Source: CAZCGA01 sp964498075 (GTDB lineage Bacteria > Desulfobacterota > Binatia > HRBIN30). Taken from it: a stretch of 15,279 bases of DNA. The translations under genes and the position numbers were made by a program. The first letter of the stretch is position 1, and every line of letters starts with the position of its first letter. Location of the stretch: positions 1 through 15,279 of the forward strand of contig CAZCGA010000145.1 in the NCBI GenBank assembly GCA_964498075.1, written 5' to 3'. Of the stretch, positions 7,715 through 15,216 are shown piece by piece. The notes under the pieces are model-generated. The model was not told where the DNA came from and searched no databases. It worked only from the letters and a program-made list of their open reading frames with translations.

Positions 7715-8887
7715 ATGCGCGGGGCGCGGTCGCTAATCGTCCTCTCCACATACCTGGTTCGCTGTCCGCTTGGCGGGTACGCGTGGCAGGTGGCGCACTA
7801 CCTCCTCGGCCTTCGAGCGCTTGGTCACGACGTCTGGTTCTACGAGGATACCGGGCACTATGCACCGGCGTACAATCCCGCGACCGACGAAGTTGGTACA
7901 ATATACGACTACGGCCTCAAGGCTACCGCGGAGTTCTTCAATCGTATTGGCCTCGGGGACCGCTGGGTATTTGTTGACACTCAGCGTGACGTCGAGCACG
8001 GTCCAGGCGCGGGGCATGTCGACGGTTTGCTGCGAGAGGCCGACCTCCTCATCAATCTGGCTGGCGTGAATCGCATCGCCATCGAGCGGCGCGGTGGGCG
8101 GCCTGCCATCTACATCGACGTCGACCCGGGCTACACTCAACTGAAGTTGGCAAACGGGGATGCGGCTTTGCAAGCTATCATCAGCGAGCACCAGCAACTC
8201 TTTACGTTCGGTGAGAACATCGGCACGGTGCGCTCACTTGTGCCCACGGCCGGTTGCAGCTGGCATCCCACCCGCCAGCCGGTGATGATCGAATCGTGGA
8301 CGAACGCTGGTTCGCCGAGACCGGTGTACACGACGGTGGGCCAATGGGATGCGCAGGGACGCGATGTCACATACGAGGGCTACATCTTCCAGTGGCGGAA
8401 GCGCTCGGAATGGCTCCGCTGCCTCGATCTCCCGGCGCAGAGCGGAAAGCAGTTCGAGGTGGCGATGGACGTCTGGCGCGTCCCCGGGGATATCGAGCTG
8501 CTCACGAGCCACGGGTGGCACATCGTGAATCCGCTATTGGTCTCAACTGACTTTTGGAAATATCGTCACTATCTGCGGAGCTCGCGGGGCGAGTTTACGG
8601 TCGCAAAGGAGATGAACGTCCGCCTCCGCAGTGGCTGGTTCAGTGATCGTGCTGCGTGCTACCTGGCCGCCGGCCGGCCGGTAGTGGAGCATGATACGGG
8701 CTTCGGTGATGTCCTCCCGCTCGGGGCCGGCTTGCACGCGTTCCGCACGGTCGCCGAGGCCGCTGAAGCCGTGCGCGCAATCGAAGCCGACTATGAGCGC
8801 GCCAGTGCCCACGCTACCGAGGTAGCCTACGAATACTTCGCCGCGCCTCGGGTGCTGAGCGCCCTCCTCGGGACAGCAGGGCTCTAG
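7715..8887 (+). CDS. CgeB-like glycosyltransferase, copy 2
   Basis: A 390-residue paralog of the preceding gene with the same order of motifs: ARSLIVLSTYLVRCPLGGYA, then QVAHYLLGLRALGHDVWFYE, DVDPGYTQLKLANGD, FTFGENIG, TRQPVMIESW and SRGEFTVAKEMNVRLRSGWF (about 288-307), then YLAAGRPVVEHDTGFGDVLP. Identity is clearest in the last 120 residues, lower in the middle. The two genes thus arose by duplication and probably add different sugars, or form a complex. The ATG follows the upstream TGA by three bases with no independent promoter. Its junction TGAGGCATGCGC is identical to that at 4398-4409. The TAG at 8885-8887 overlaps the next start by one base, pointing to translational coupling with the deacetylase. 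Confidence 0.83.
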   Translation: MRGARSLIVLSTYLVRCPLGGYAWQVAHYLLGLRALGHDVWFYEDTGHYAPAYNPATDEVGTIYDYGLKATAEFFNRIGLGDRWVFVDTQRDVEHGPGAGHVDGLLREADLLINLAGVNRIAIERRGGRPAIYIDVDPGYTQLKLANGDAALQAIISEHQQLFTFGENIGTVRSLVPTAGCSWHPTRQPVMIESWTNAGSPRPVYTTVGQWDAQGRDVTYEGYIFQWRKRSEWLRCLDLPAQSGKQFEVAMDVWRVPGDIELLTSHGWHIVNPLLVSTDFWKYRHYLRSSRGEFTVAKEMNVRLRSGWFSDRAACYLAAGRPVVEHDTGFGDVLPLGAGLHAFRTVAEAAEAVRAIEADYERASAHATEVAYEYFAAPRVLSALLGTAGL

Positions 8888-10002
8888 TGGGAAACGATAG
8901 CCCAGTACGCCTGGAGCGGCAGGGCCTCGTTGAAGCCGCTCGGCTTCCCGGCTATCTTCGTGGGTCTTGGGGGCAACGATCAGTGCTAGGATTGTGGGGC
9001 AGTTTTTGGGGAATCGTCGGGTTATCGCTCGCTAGGGCGACGGTGCCGATGTCCACACCCTTTGACGCCGGCAGCGATCAACGACTAGTGCTGGTGGCGC
9101 CCCACCCGGACGATGAAACCCTTGGAGCCGGAGGTCTAGTGCAGCGTGTGCTCGAGCGCGGGGGCAGCGTCTTGGTCGTCTTGGTCACCGCCGGAGACGG
9201 ATACCGCAAGGCCGTCATGGACGAAACGGGCAAGCCGCAACCGAGCCCATCGCAGTACGTCGCTTATGGAAAGCGCCGGTTGCGTGAAGCGCATACCGCC
9301 TTGCACCAACTCGGCCAGCAACGCCTGCGCTTGCAGTTCCTCGGCTTTCCCGACGGCGGACTCGACCGGCTCTTGCACGCCCACTGGCAGCGTACCCATC
9401 CGGCACGGTCACAAACCACGGGAGCGTCTGACCCTCCGTACGACGACGCACTGGAACCGGACGTCCCGTACGCCGGAGCCGATCTACGTCGTGAGCTTGT
9501 TCGCCTCCTGCGGGAGACGAACCCCACCATCGTGGCGCTGCCGGATCCGCTGGATGAACACCCAGACCACCGCGCCGCTGGCATCTTCACGCTGCTTGCC
9601 GTGGAAGATTGGCTCAGCGAGGCCCGCACGCCGAAAGCGGCGAAAGCGCGACCTACGATGCCGGAGCTGCTGACTTATCTGATCCACTGGGAGAACTGGC
9701 CGCCCGACTCAGATGCGAAGACGCCACCGCACGACGCCAGTAACGCATCTCTCGAGCTGCCGCGGGATCTTCCGCCGCGGGGGCTCGCCTCTACCGCTCT
9801 GACGCTCACCGACAAAGAGGTTGCCGCGAAACGTGCGGCGCTGGCGCAACACGTCAGCCAACAAAAGGAGATGGCCTCCTTCATGGCGGCGTTTGTCCGT
9901 CGCACCGAACCGTTCACGATATTCACTGAGGCCGAACTCCGACGGGTCTGCCAAATGACCGACCTGCCGGGAGGCAGCAAGGAAACCCGAAAGGCGCGGT
10001 AG
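8887..10002 (+). CDS. PIG-L (LmbE-like) family N-acetylglucosamine-type deacetylase
   Basis: A 371-residue zinc hydrolase. The first metal motif is APHPDDETLGAGG at 71-83 (His73, Asp75/76), and the second is DEHPDH at 223-228 (His225, His228). Family members remove N-acetyl groups from GlcNAc-bearing lipids, inositols, thiol precursors or antibiotics, so this is a likely sugar-modifying step in the locus. At 371 aa it is longer than the usual 220-280. The first 55 residues include a hydrophobic stretch (VLGLWGSFWGIVGLSLA) that may anchor it to the membrane or act as an uncleaved signal. The middle has a charged, poorly conserved insertion. GTG 8887 overlaps the previous stop (TAG); ATG 9049 is an alternative that would remove the N-terminal hydrophobic segment. 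Confidence 0.88.
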   Translation: MGNDSPVRLERQGLVEAARLPGYLRGSWGQRSVLGLWGSFWGIVGLSLARATVPMSTPFDAGSDQRLVLVAPHPDDETLGAGGLVQRVLERGGSVLVVLVTAGDGYRKAVMDETGKPQPSPSQYVAYGKRRLREAHTALHQLGQQRLRLQFLGFPDGGLDRLLHAHWQRTHPARSQTTGASDPPYDDALEPDVPYAGADLRRELVRLLRETNPTIVALPDPLDEHPDHRAAGIFTLLAVEDWLSEARTPKAAKARPTMPELLTYLIHWENWPPDSDAKTPPHDASNASLELPRDLPPRGLASTALTLTDKEVAAKRAALAQHVSQQKEMASFMAAFVRRTEPFTIFTEAELRRVCQMTDLPGGSKETRKAR

Positions 10003-10071
10003 TCTCAACCGGCACCGGTCGGTCGGAGAAGCTGCAATGAGCGCAGCGCTACCGCGACTCGCCAGGAAGCG

Positions 10072-10404
10072 TTTGTTACTTCCTATCTACGCGGCTCGCG
10101 CGCCGAGTGGAGCATCGCCAAGAACGCCTACGTCGCCTCGCGCAGCGGCTGGTTCAGCACGCGTAGCGCGGCCTATCTGGCGCTCGGCAAGCCGGTGGTA
10201 GTGCAGGACACCGGCTTCCGTCGTTACTACCCGACCGGCGAGGGCTTGTTCGCGTTCAGCACCAGCGACGACGTGGTCGCCGCCATCGAGCGCATCGAAA
10301 GCGACTATCGGCGGCACTGCGATGCGGCGCGGGCCATCGCCGAGCGCCAGTTCGCCGCTGAGACCGTGTTAACCCGACTGCTACGCGACGCCGGTTTGCA
10401 CTGA
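10072..10404 (+). pseudogene. C-terminal stump of a third CgeB-like glycosyltransferase
   Basis: Reading in the frame of TGA 10402-10404, about 110 residues match the C-terminal lobe of the two intact CgeB-like genes: SYLRGSRAEWSIAKNAYVAS, RSGWFSTRSAAYLALGKPVV, VQDTGFRRYYPTGEGLFAF and the closing AIAERQFAAETVLTRLLRD. It is closer to copy 1 than to copy 2. Homology begins abruptly at about 10072, and the whole N-terminal lobe is missing. The frame upstream remains open for a short way but reads low-complexity, non-homologous residues, and there is no RBS or start near the break. A residual internal GTG (10195) could make at most a 69-residue peptide. This is most likely a deletion remnant, marking what was once a three-gene array. 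Confidence 0.78.
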
Positions 10405-10467
10405 GCCCTTGGGCCGCGATGGCTCGCAAGCCGCTTCCGTTGTAGGGTCCAGGCGGAGAAGCAGGCC

Positions 10468-10896
10468 ATGACGCGTCTCATCGGCGTATCGACCGCGGCC
10501 GTCCTCTTCGCGCTCAGTCTTCTGCATGTCTACTGGGCCACAGGAGGGGTGTGGGGCACCGCAGTGACGATTCCCAGACAGGACGGAAAGCCCCTCTTCG
10601 AGCCGTCGGCAACCGGCACACTGCTGGTGGCTCTGCTGCTCCTGTCGGCAGGTCTCGTGGTGTTGGGCCGACTGGGCTTCTGGGGTCAAGCCCTGCCGCA
10701 ATGGCTGTTCGTTGCCGGAATTTGGTCTCTCGTGGCCGTCTTCATCGGCCGCGTCGTCGGCGACTTCAAGTGGTTCGGCATCTTCAAGCGAATGAGCGGG
10801 AGCACTTTCGCGTGGTGGGACACACGGCTCTACGTGCCCCTCTGTTTCCTCATCGCCCTTGGGTGCCTGATGGTAGCGTTGAGCCGGCGAGGCTGA
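10468..10896 (+). CDS. Small integral membrane protein, DUF3995-like
   Basis: A 142-residue protein with about four hydrophobic helices, near residues 5-25, 48-70, 78-98 and 118-138. The conserved face is LSLLHVYWATGGVWGTAVTI near the N-terminus, a run characteristic of the DUF3995 family (HxYWAxGGxWG...P). RPF-type enzyme motifs are absent. The function of the family is unknown. GGAGAAG lies upstream of ATG 10468. It sits 60 bases after the CgeB stump and 165 bases before the toxin-antitoxin module, with no clear link to either. Confidence 0.75.
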   Translation: MTRLIGVSTAAVLFALSLLHVYWATGGVWGTAVTIPRQDGKPLFEPSATGTLLVALLLLSAGLVVLGRLGFWGQALPQWLFVAGIWSLVAVFIGRVVGDFKWFGIFKRMSGSTFAWWDTRLYVPLCFLIALGCLMVALSRRG

Positions 10897-11025
10897 GGGC
10901 GATCCGGGGGAAAGGTGCGGCACGGGTGGACGCGATGAGTCGGTCGCGATCGCCTCATCGACGCTGCTTGCGCCACACTCAACCGGCAGCAACCAGCGGC
11001 TTGAGCCGCAATTCGGATTGGCGTA
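10897..11025. other. Short gap before the toxin-antitoxin operator
   Basis: Intergenic sequence between the DUF3995-like gene and the palindrome. I see no coding frame with a plausible start, no terminator with a T-run and no repeats here. Any promoter for the toxin-antitoxin unit should lie at its right end, but no consensus boxes are clear. Confidence 0.4.
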
Positions 11026-11044
11026 AAGTAAGGAATCCTTACTT
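11026..11044. promoter_or_regulatory. Palindromic operator candidate of the AbrB/PIN module
   Basis: AAGTAAGGAATCCTTACTT is a perfect 9-1-9 inverted repeat about the A at 11035. It ends 19 bases before the ATG of an AbrB-type DNA-binding protein. Toxin-antitoxin antitoxins of this fold usually autoregulate through such palindromes, so this is the likely operator. No clean -10/-35 pair is evident around it. Confidence 0.68.
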
Positions 11045-11063
11045 GCTCACTCGGAGGGAAGCC

Positions 11064-11315
11064 ATGCTCGCGAAGGTCACCGCCAAGAATCAACTCACTT
11101 TGCCCAAGAGCATTACCGCCGCCGTCGGGCCAGCCGAATATTTCGAGGTCGAGGCACGAGAGGGTCGGATCATTCTCACTCCCGTGCGCATCCAGCGCGC
11201 CGGCGCCGTGCGCGCGAAGCTCGCCGAGCTCGGTCTGGACGAGCAGGACATCGCTGACGCCGTCGCGTGGGCTCGGCGGCCGGCTCGGAAGACGTCGACG
11301 CCGGCACGGAAATGA
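11064..11315 (+). CDS. AbrB/MazE/SpoVT-family antitoxin
   Basis: An 83-residue protein beginning LAKVTAKNQLTLPKSITAAV, the swapped-hairpin AbrB fold that binds DNA as a dimer. It continues with FEVEAREGRIILTPVRI, ending the beta-barrel at about residue 43. The C-terminal half (residues 44-83), with a helix and a Lys/Arg-rich tail, is the usual toxin-binding region. The start follows GGAGG (11053-11057) at six bases. The frame is open further upstream, but this ATG best fits the RBS and the family length. The stop overlaps the toxin start by four bases (ATGA), so the two are translated as one unit. It should repress the pair through the palindrome upstream. Confidence 0.9.
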   Translation: MLAKVTAKNQLTLPKSITAAVGPAEYFEVEAREGRIILTPVRIQRAGAVRAKLAELGLDEQDIADAVAWARRPARKTSTPARK

Positions 11316-11740
11316 GCAGCGCGCCGCGCCTGGTGCTCGACACCAACCTCGTGCTCTCGGCGCTGGTGTTTACGCACGGTCGGCTCGCGGCGCTGCGCCA
11401 CGCGTGGCACGAAGCGCGCTGCCAGCCACTCGTGTCCCAGACCACGGTAGCCGAGCTCTTGCGCGCGCTCACCTACCCGAAGTTCAAGCTCTCTCCCGAG
11501 CAGCAACGGGAGTTGCTTGCCGATTACCTTCCCTTCTGCGTCACCGTGCGCATGCCGGCCAAACCGCCGAAGACACCGGCGTGTCGGGATCAATCCGACG
11601 TGCCGTTCCTGCAACTCGCGCTCGCCGGCAAGGCCGACTACCTCGTCACCGGCGACCAGGATCTGCTCGCCATCGCGAGCAAGTTCTCCTGTCCGATCGT
11701 GACTGCCGACCGCCTGTTGGACATGCTTGCGAAGGGCTAG
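11312..11740 (+). CDS. PIN-domain toxin (putative ribonuclease)
   Basis: A 142-residue PIN-fold protein of the 'putative toxin-antitoxin system toxin component, PIN family' group. The acidic metal-site residues appear in order: Asp10 in LVLDTNLVLSAL, Glu48 in TTVAELLRAL, Asp93/Asp96 in CRDQSDVPFLQLA, and Asp115/Asp117 in VTGDQDLL. PIN toxins cleave RNA using magnesium or manganese and are neutralised by the cognate antitoxin. Length is normal and the active site complete, so it may be functional. An earlier in-frame GTG at 11267 exists, but the ATG at 11312 overlapping the antitoxin stop is preferred. Nothing downstream is co-transcribed. Confidence 0.9.
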   Translation: MSSAPRLVLDTNLVLSALVFTHGRLAALRHAWHEARCQPLVSQTTVAELLRALTYPKFKLSPEQQRELLADYLPFCVTVRMPAKPPKTPACRDQSDVPFLQLALAGKADYLVTGDQDLLAIASKFSCPIVTADRLLDMLAKG

Positions 11741-12210
11741 TGCCCTCGATGCTGCGTCCTGAGCCCGACTCTTGATGGTGAGCCGCGCGCGGCCGTCACC
11801 CCAGCTTGCCGAGCAGCTTACGCAGCTTCGGGGGCGGCCAGTGCTTTCGATGGGCACGAGGGTCAGATCTTGAAAGTGGAGTTTGGCTTCCGTTCGGCCG
11901 CTTCGACCTGAAGGGCCAGCCATCAGCTCTCGGTGGTCACCGCGAACACCCGACTCGATGCGCGCAAGGTGTCGGCACTCGGCAACAGCGCGTCCTGCGG
12001 ACGCGGTAACGGGAAGGAACTTGGCGCTGATTTCGAGCCGGCGTGCCCCCCACGCCGCGGAGGGCAGCGGGCTGAGGGCAGCCCATCTCCAGGACGCGCT
12101 GTTCCTTGGAAGCCGTCAGCCAGAGCGGCGTCCCTGCGCCAATCTTGCGTTCACCCGCAGTTTGGGTGTAACGCAGACTGCGTTACCAGCACGAGGCCTT
12201 AGCGCGACGC
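11741..12210. other. Intergenic region, no gene recognised, with regulatory palindrome at its end
   Basis: Both strands were read. Long frames exist on both, but they are Arg/Pro-rich and resemble no family. A short minus-strand tail ending at about 11793 reads AHRKHWPPPKLRKLLGKLG and might be the end of an old gene, with no start and no match I know. At 12152-12168 there is an imperfect CACCC...GGGTG arrangement, and a perfect palindrome follows at 12168-12186. The region probably serves as upstream control of the next gene. Confidence 0.4.
12168..12186. promoter_or_regulatory. Perfect 9-1-9 palindrome upstream of the arsS-like gene
   Basis: GTAACGCAGACTGCGTTAC is an exact inverted repeat about the A at 12177, ending 24 bases before the ATG at 12211. 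A dimeric repressor site is plausible. It shares the 9-1-9 form with the 11026 palindrome, but the bases differ except for the central A. No regulator gene is adjacent, and no promoter boxes are clear. Confidence 0.58.
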
Positions 12211-13230
<1,020 letters not shown>

Positions 13231-13279
13231 CCGCAGGCGTTCGGCCGCACCTCGCGCGCAGGCGGTTGCCACACCCACA

Positions 13280-13309
13280 TTGACAGCAGCGCTGGGGAAT
13301 CCGTATAAG
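13280..13309 (+). promoter_or_regulatory. Sigma70-type promoter of the secreted multidomain protein
   Basis: TTGACA at 13280-13285 matches the -35 consensus exactly, and TATAAG at 13304-13309 matches five of six -10 bases, with an 18-base spacer. It would start transcription about 20 bases before GTG 13339. It is the clearest promoter in the window. Confidence 0.6.
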
Positions 13310-13338
13310 CCTAGGGCAAGTCCTATCGTGGCTCACCT

Positions 13339-15216
13339 GTGGTTCCCCTGCTGATCCTGCGTACTCTATCCCGACTTTGGCCGAGGTGTACCGCTTCGCG
13401 GCGCCTGCGGGTGGCGGTGGTGAGTTGCGTGGCGGTGGTGAGCGGCGCGGCCGTTCCCGGTCCGGCTCTGGCGGCAACGCCTGCCGGCTTCTGCGTCGGC
13501 GACTGCGGCAGCCGCGGTGCGGTCACTGCCACGGATCTCGTGAGCGTCGTCAACGTTGCCCTCGGGGCGGCAGCGCTCGATTCGTGCACCCTCGCGGATC
13601 GCGACGCCGACGGCGCGATCACCGTTGACGAGATCCTCGCCGCGGTGACCAACGCCCTGGGCGAGTGCCCCCCCACACCAACGCCGACACCAACCACCAC
13701 GCCGTCCGAAACCCCCACCACGACGCCGACGCCATCGGAAACGCCAACCCCCAGCGAGACGCCGACGGAGACACCGTCCCCGACCAGCACCGAGACGCCG
13801 ACGAGCACGCCCGACGCGCCGCCCCGGGTGGTCAGCGTCGCACCGCAACCCGGTCGGGTGTTTGCGGCCGGGGCGAGCATCACCGTGTCAGCCACCTTCA
13901 GCGAACCGATCGCGCCGGCGACGCTGACCGACGCCACGTTCCAACTGCTGAGCGCCGGCCCAGACGACATCTTCGGCACCACCGACGACGCCGCGGTCGC
14001 GGACGGAATTGTGTCCTATCGCACCGAGAGCAACACTGCGCTGCTGAGCTTTGTGGCCCCCCTTCCACCGGCGCTTTACCGGGCGGCGATTGCCACCGAC
14101 GTCACCGATCTTGCGGGGAACCCGTTGGCAGCAGAGTTCGTGTGGCCCTTCCGAGTGTTCTTCGCGAACCTCGCAGAGGGCGGGAGCTTTTCGGTGTCGG
14201 GCAGCCTCAACACACCAGGTGCGCAGGACACCTTTGGCTTCAACGCCGCACCCGGCCAGATGGCGTATTTCAACGAGCTGAGTGGTGATACGTGCACCTC
14301 CGCCGTGCGCTGGAAGGCGCTGGACGACGGGGGCACGGTGATCTTCAACGAGCAGCTCGGCGGACACGTGGTGGGTTGCCCGGGTGGCAGCGTCGGCATC
14401 CGCGCCTTGGAGCGCGGCGGAGCCTACACCATCACCGTGTTCGGTCTCGCGACGGCGGCCGGCCCTTACCAGTTCACGGTTTCCAATGTTCCGCCGCCGG
14501 ATCGCTTTACCATCGGTGTCGGCAACCGCGTGTCCAACAATGTCCCGGGCCGCGGCGCCGGCAACATTGAGACGGCCGGTGCGCAGGACATCTACACTTT
14601 CAGCGCGACGGCAGAGCAAGTGGTGTTCTTCGACCTGCAGCAAGCCACGCCGGATTTTCGTTGGCGCTGTGTCGATGCAGACGGTGCGGAGGTGTTCGCA
14701 CGTTCCTCGACCTTTGCCTTGCGCACCCTCACCCGCGACGGCGCCTACACCATCACCGTCGATTTCGACGCTGACGCGACCGGCAAGTACCAGTTCCAGC
14801 TCTGGGATGTTCCGCCGCCCGATCAGTTCACGATCAGCATTGGCGAACAGGTGTCCGATGGTGTCCCGGATATCGGCGCCGGCAACATCGAGACCCCCAG
14901 CCGTCAGGACGTGTACACCTTCACCGCGGCCCCGGGGCAGGAAGTGTACTTCGACATTCAACTAGGCGGGTTTGAGTGGACCTTGGCCGACGACCACGGG
15001 TCGGTGATCTTCGGCCCCACCTTCGAAGATCAGCTGCAAACGCTGAGCGGCGGCGACTATACCCTCACCGTTATGTTTCTCGGCGCGGCGACCGGTACCT
15101 ACCAGTTTCAGCTCTGCATCCCCATAGGCATCGGCTGCGTCAGCGCAGGCGGCCCTTCCGCTACTGGAGCACAAAGCGGCGTCGCTCCGCCTGGAGTTGT
15201 GGTACATTCTCCCTAG
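13339..15216 (+). CDS. Secreted multidomain protein: dockerin-like / Pro-Thr linker / Big_5-like / three PPC-like repeats
   Basis: A 625-residue exported protein. A signal peptide with core VAVVSCVAVVSGAAV ends at about Ala45. Residues 52-110 are two dockerin-like units: the second has the calcium-loop-like ADRDADGAITVDE, while the first (GDCGSRGAVTATD) lacks several acidic ligands. Residues 111-160 are a Pro/Thr/Ser/Glu linker. Residues 161-275 resemble a Big_5 (SbsA-like Ig) domain, with SVAPQPGRVFA and TDVTDLAGNPLA. From 276 to 593 come three about 107-residue beta-rich repeats of the PPC type, with QDxYxF, GAYTITV and VPPPDxFTI cores. No catalytic domain is evident, so it is a likely adhesion or scaffold protein at the cell surface. 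The start is GTG with a poor RBS and a long n-region, so the true start may be later. The last 32 residues do not resemble the repeats. Confidence 0.82.
   Translation: MVPLLILRTLSRLWPRCTASRRLRVAVVSCVAVVSGAAVPGPALAATPAGFCVGDCGSRGAVTATDLVSVVNVALGAAALDSCTLADRDADGAITVDEILAAVTNALGECPPTPTPTPTTTPSETPTTTPTPSETPTPSETPTETPSPTSTETPTSTPDAPPRVVSVAPQPGRVFAAGASITVSATFSEPIAPATLTDATFQLLSAGPDDIFGTTDDAAVADGIVSYRTESNTALLSFVAPLPPALYRAAIATDVTDLAGNPLAAEFVWPFRVFFANLAEGGSFSVSGSLNTPGAQDTFGFNAAPGQMAYFNELSGDTCTSAVRWKALDDGGTVIFNEQLGGHVVGCPGGSVGIRALERGGAYTITVFGLATAAGPYQFTVSNVPPPDRFTIGVGNRVSNNVPGRGAGNIETAGAQDIYTFSATAEQVVFFDLQQATPDFRWRCVDADGAEVFARSSTFALRTLTRDGAYTITVDFDADATGKYQFQLWDVPPPDQFTISIGEQVSDGVPDIGAGNIETPSRQDVYTFTAAPGQEVYFDIQLGGFEWTLADDHGSVIFGPTFEDQLQTLSGGDYTLTVMFLGAATGTYQFQLCIPIGIGCVSAGGPSATGAQSGVAPPGVVVHSP
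13669..13818 (+). repeat. Pro-Thr-rich low-complexity linker repeat
   Basis: About 150 bases of imperfect short-period repeat (ACxCCxACxxC, accCCgACg-like units) encode the PTPTPT/SETPT linker of the secreted protein. Such linkers are flexible, protease-resistant and often O-glycosylated; here it separates the dockerin-like pair from the Ig-like domain. Length may vary between strains. Confidence 0.7.
14491..15113 (+). repeat. Tandem 321-bp coding repeats in the secreted protein
   Basis: The codons for VPPPD start near 14488 and again near 14809, 321 bases (107 residues) apart, and the following GAGNIET and the closing GKYQFQLWD / GTYQFQLC blocks recur in step. A more diverged copy precedes at about 14170. 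Homology stops after CAGCTCTG at about 15113. Confidence 0.65.

Noticed and set aside
11793..11930. Minus-strand peptide ending AHRKHWPPPKLRKLLGKLG as a gene tail
   Set aside because: No start codon, no RBS and no family recognised; mentioned only within the gap description.
13669..13818. Possible CRISPR or VNTR array from the periodic C/A-rich stretch
   Set aside because: No constant repeat with unique spacers; it is in frame and encodes a Pro-Thr linker.
13888..14961. Minus-strand frame opposite the secreted protein, with repeats
   Set aside because: Its repetitiveness simply mirrors the repeats of the plus-strand gene; no known motif or RBS.
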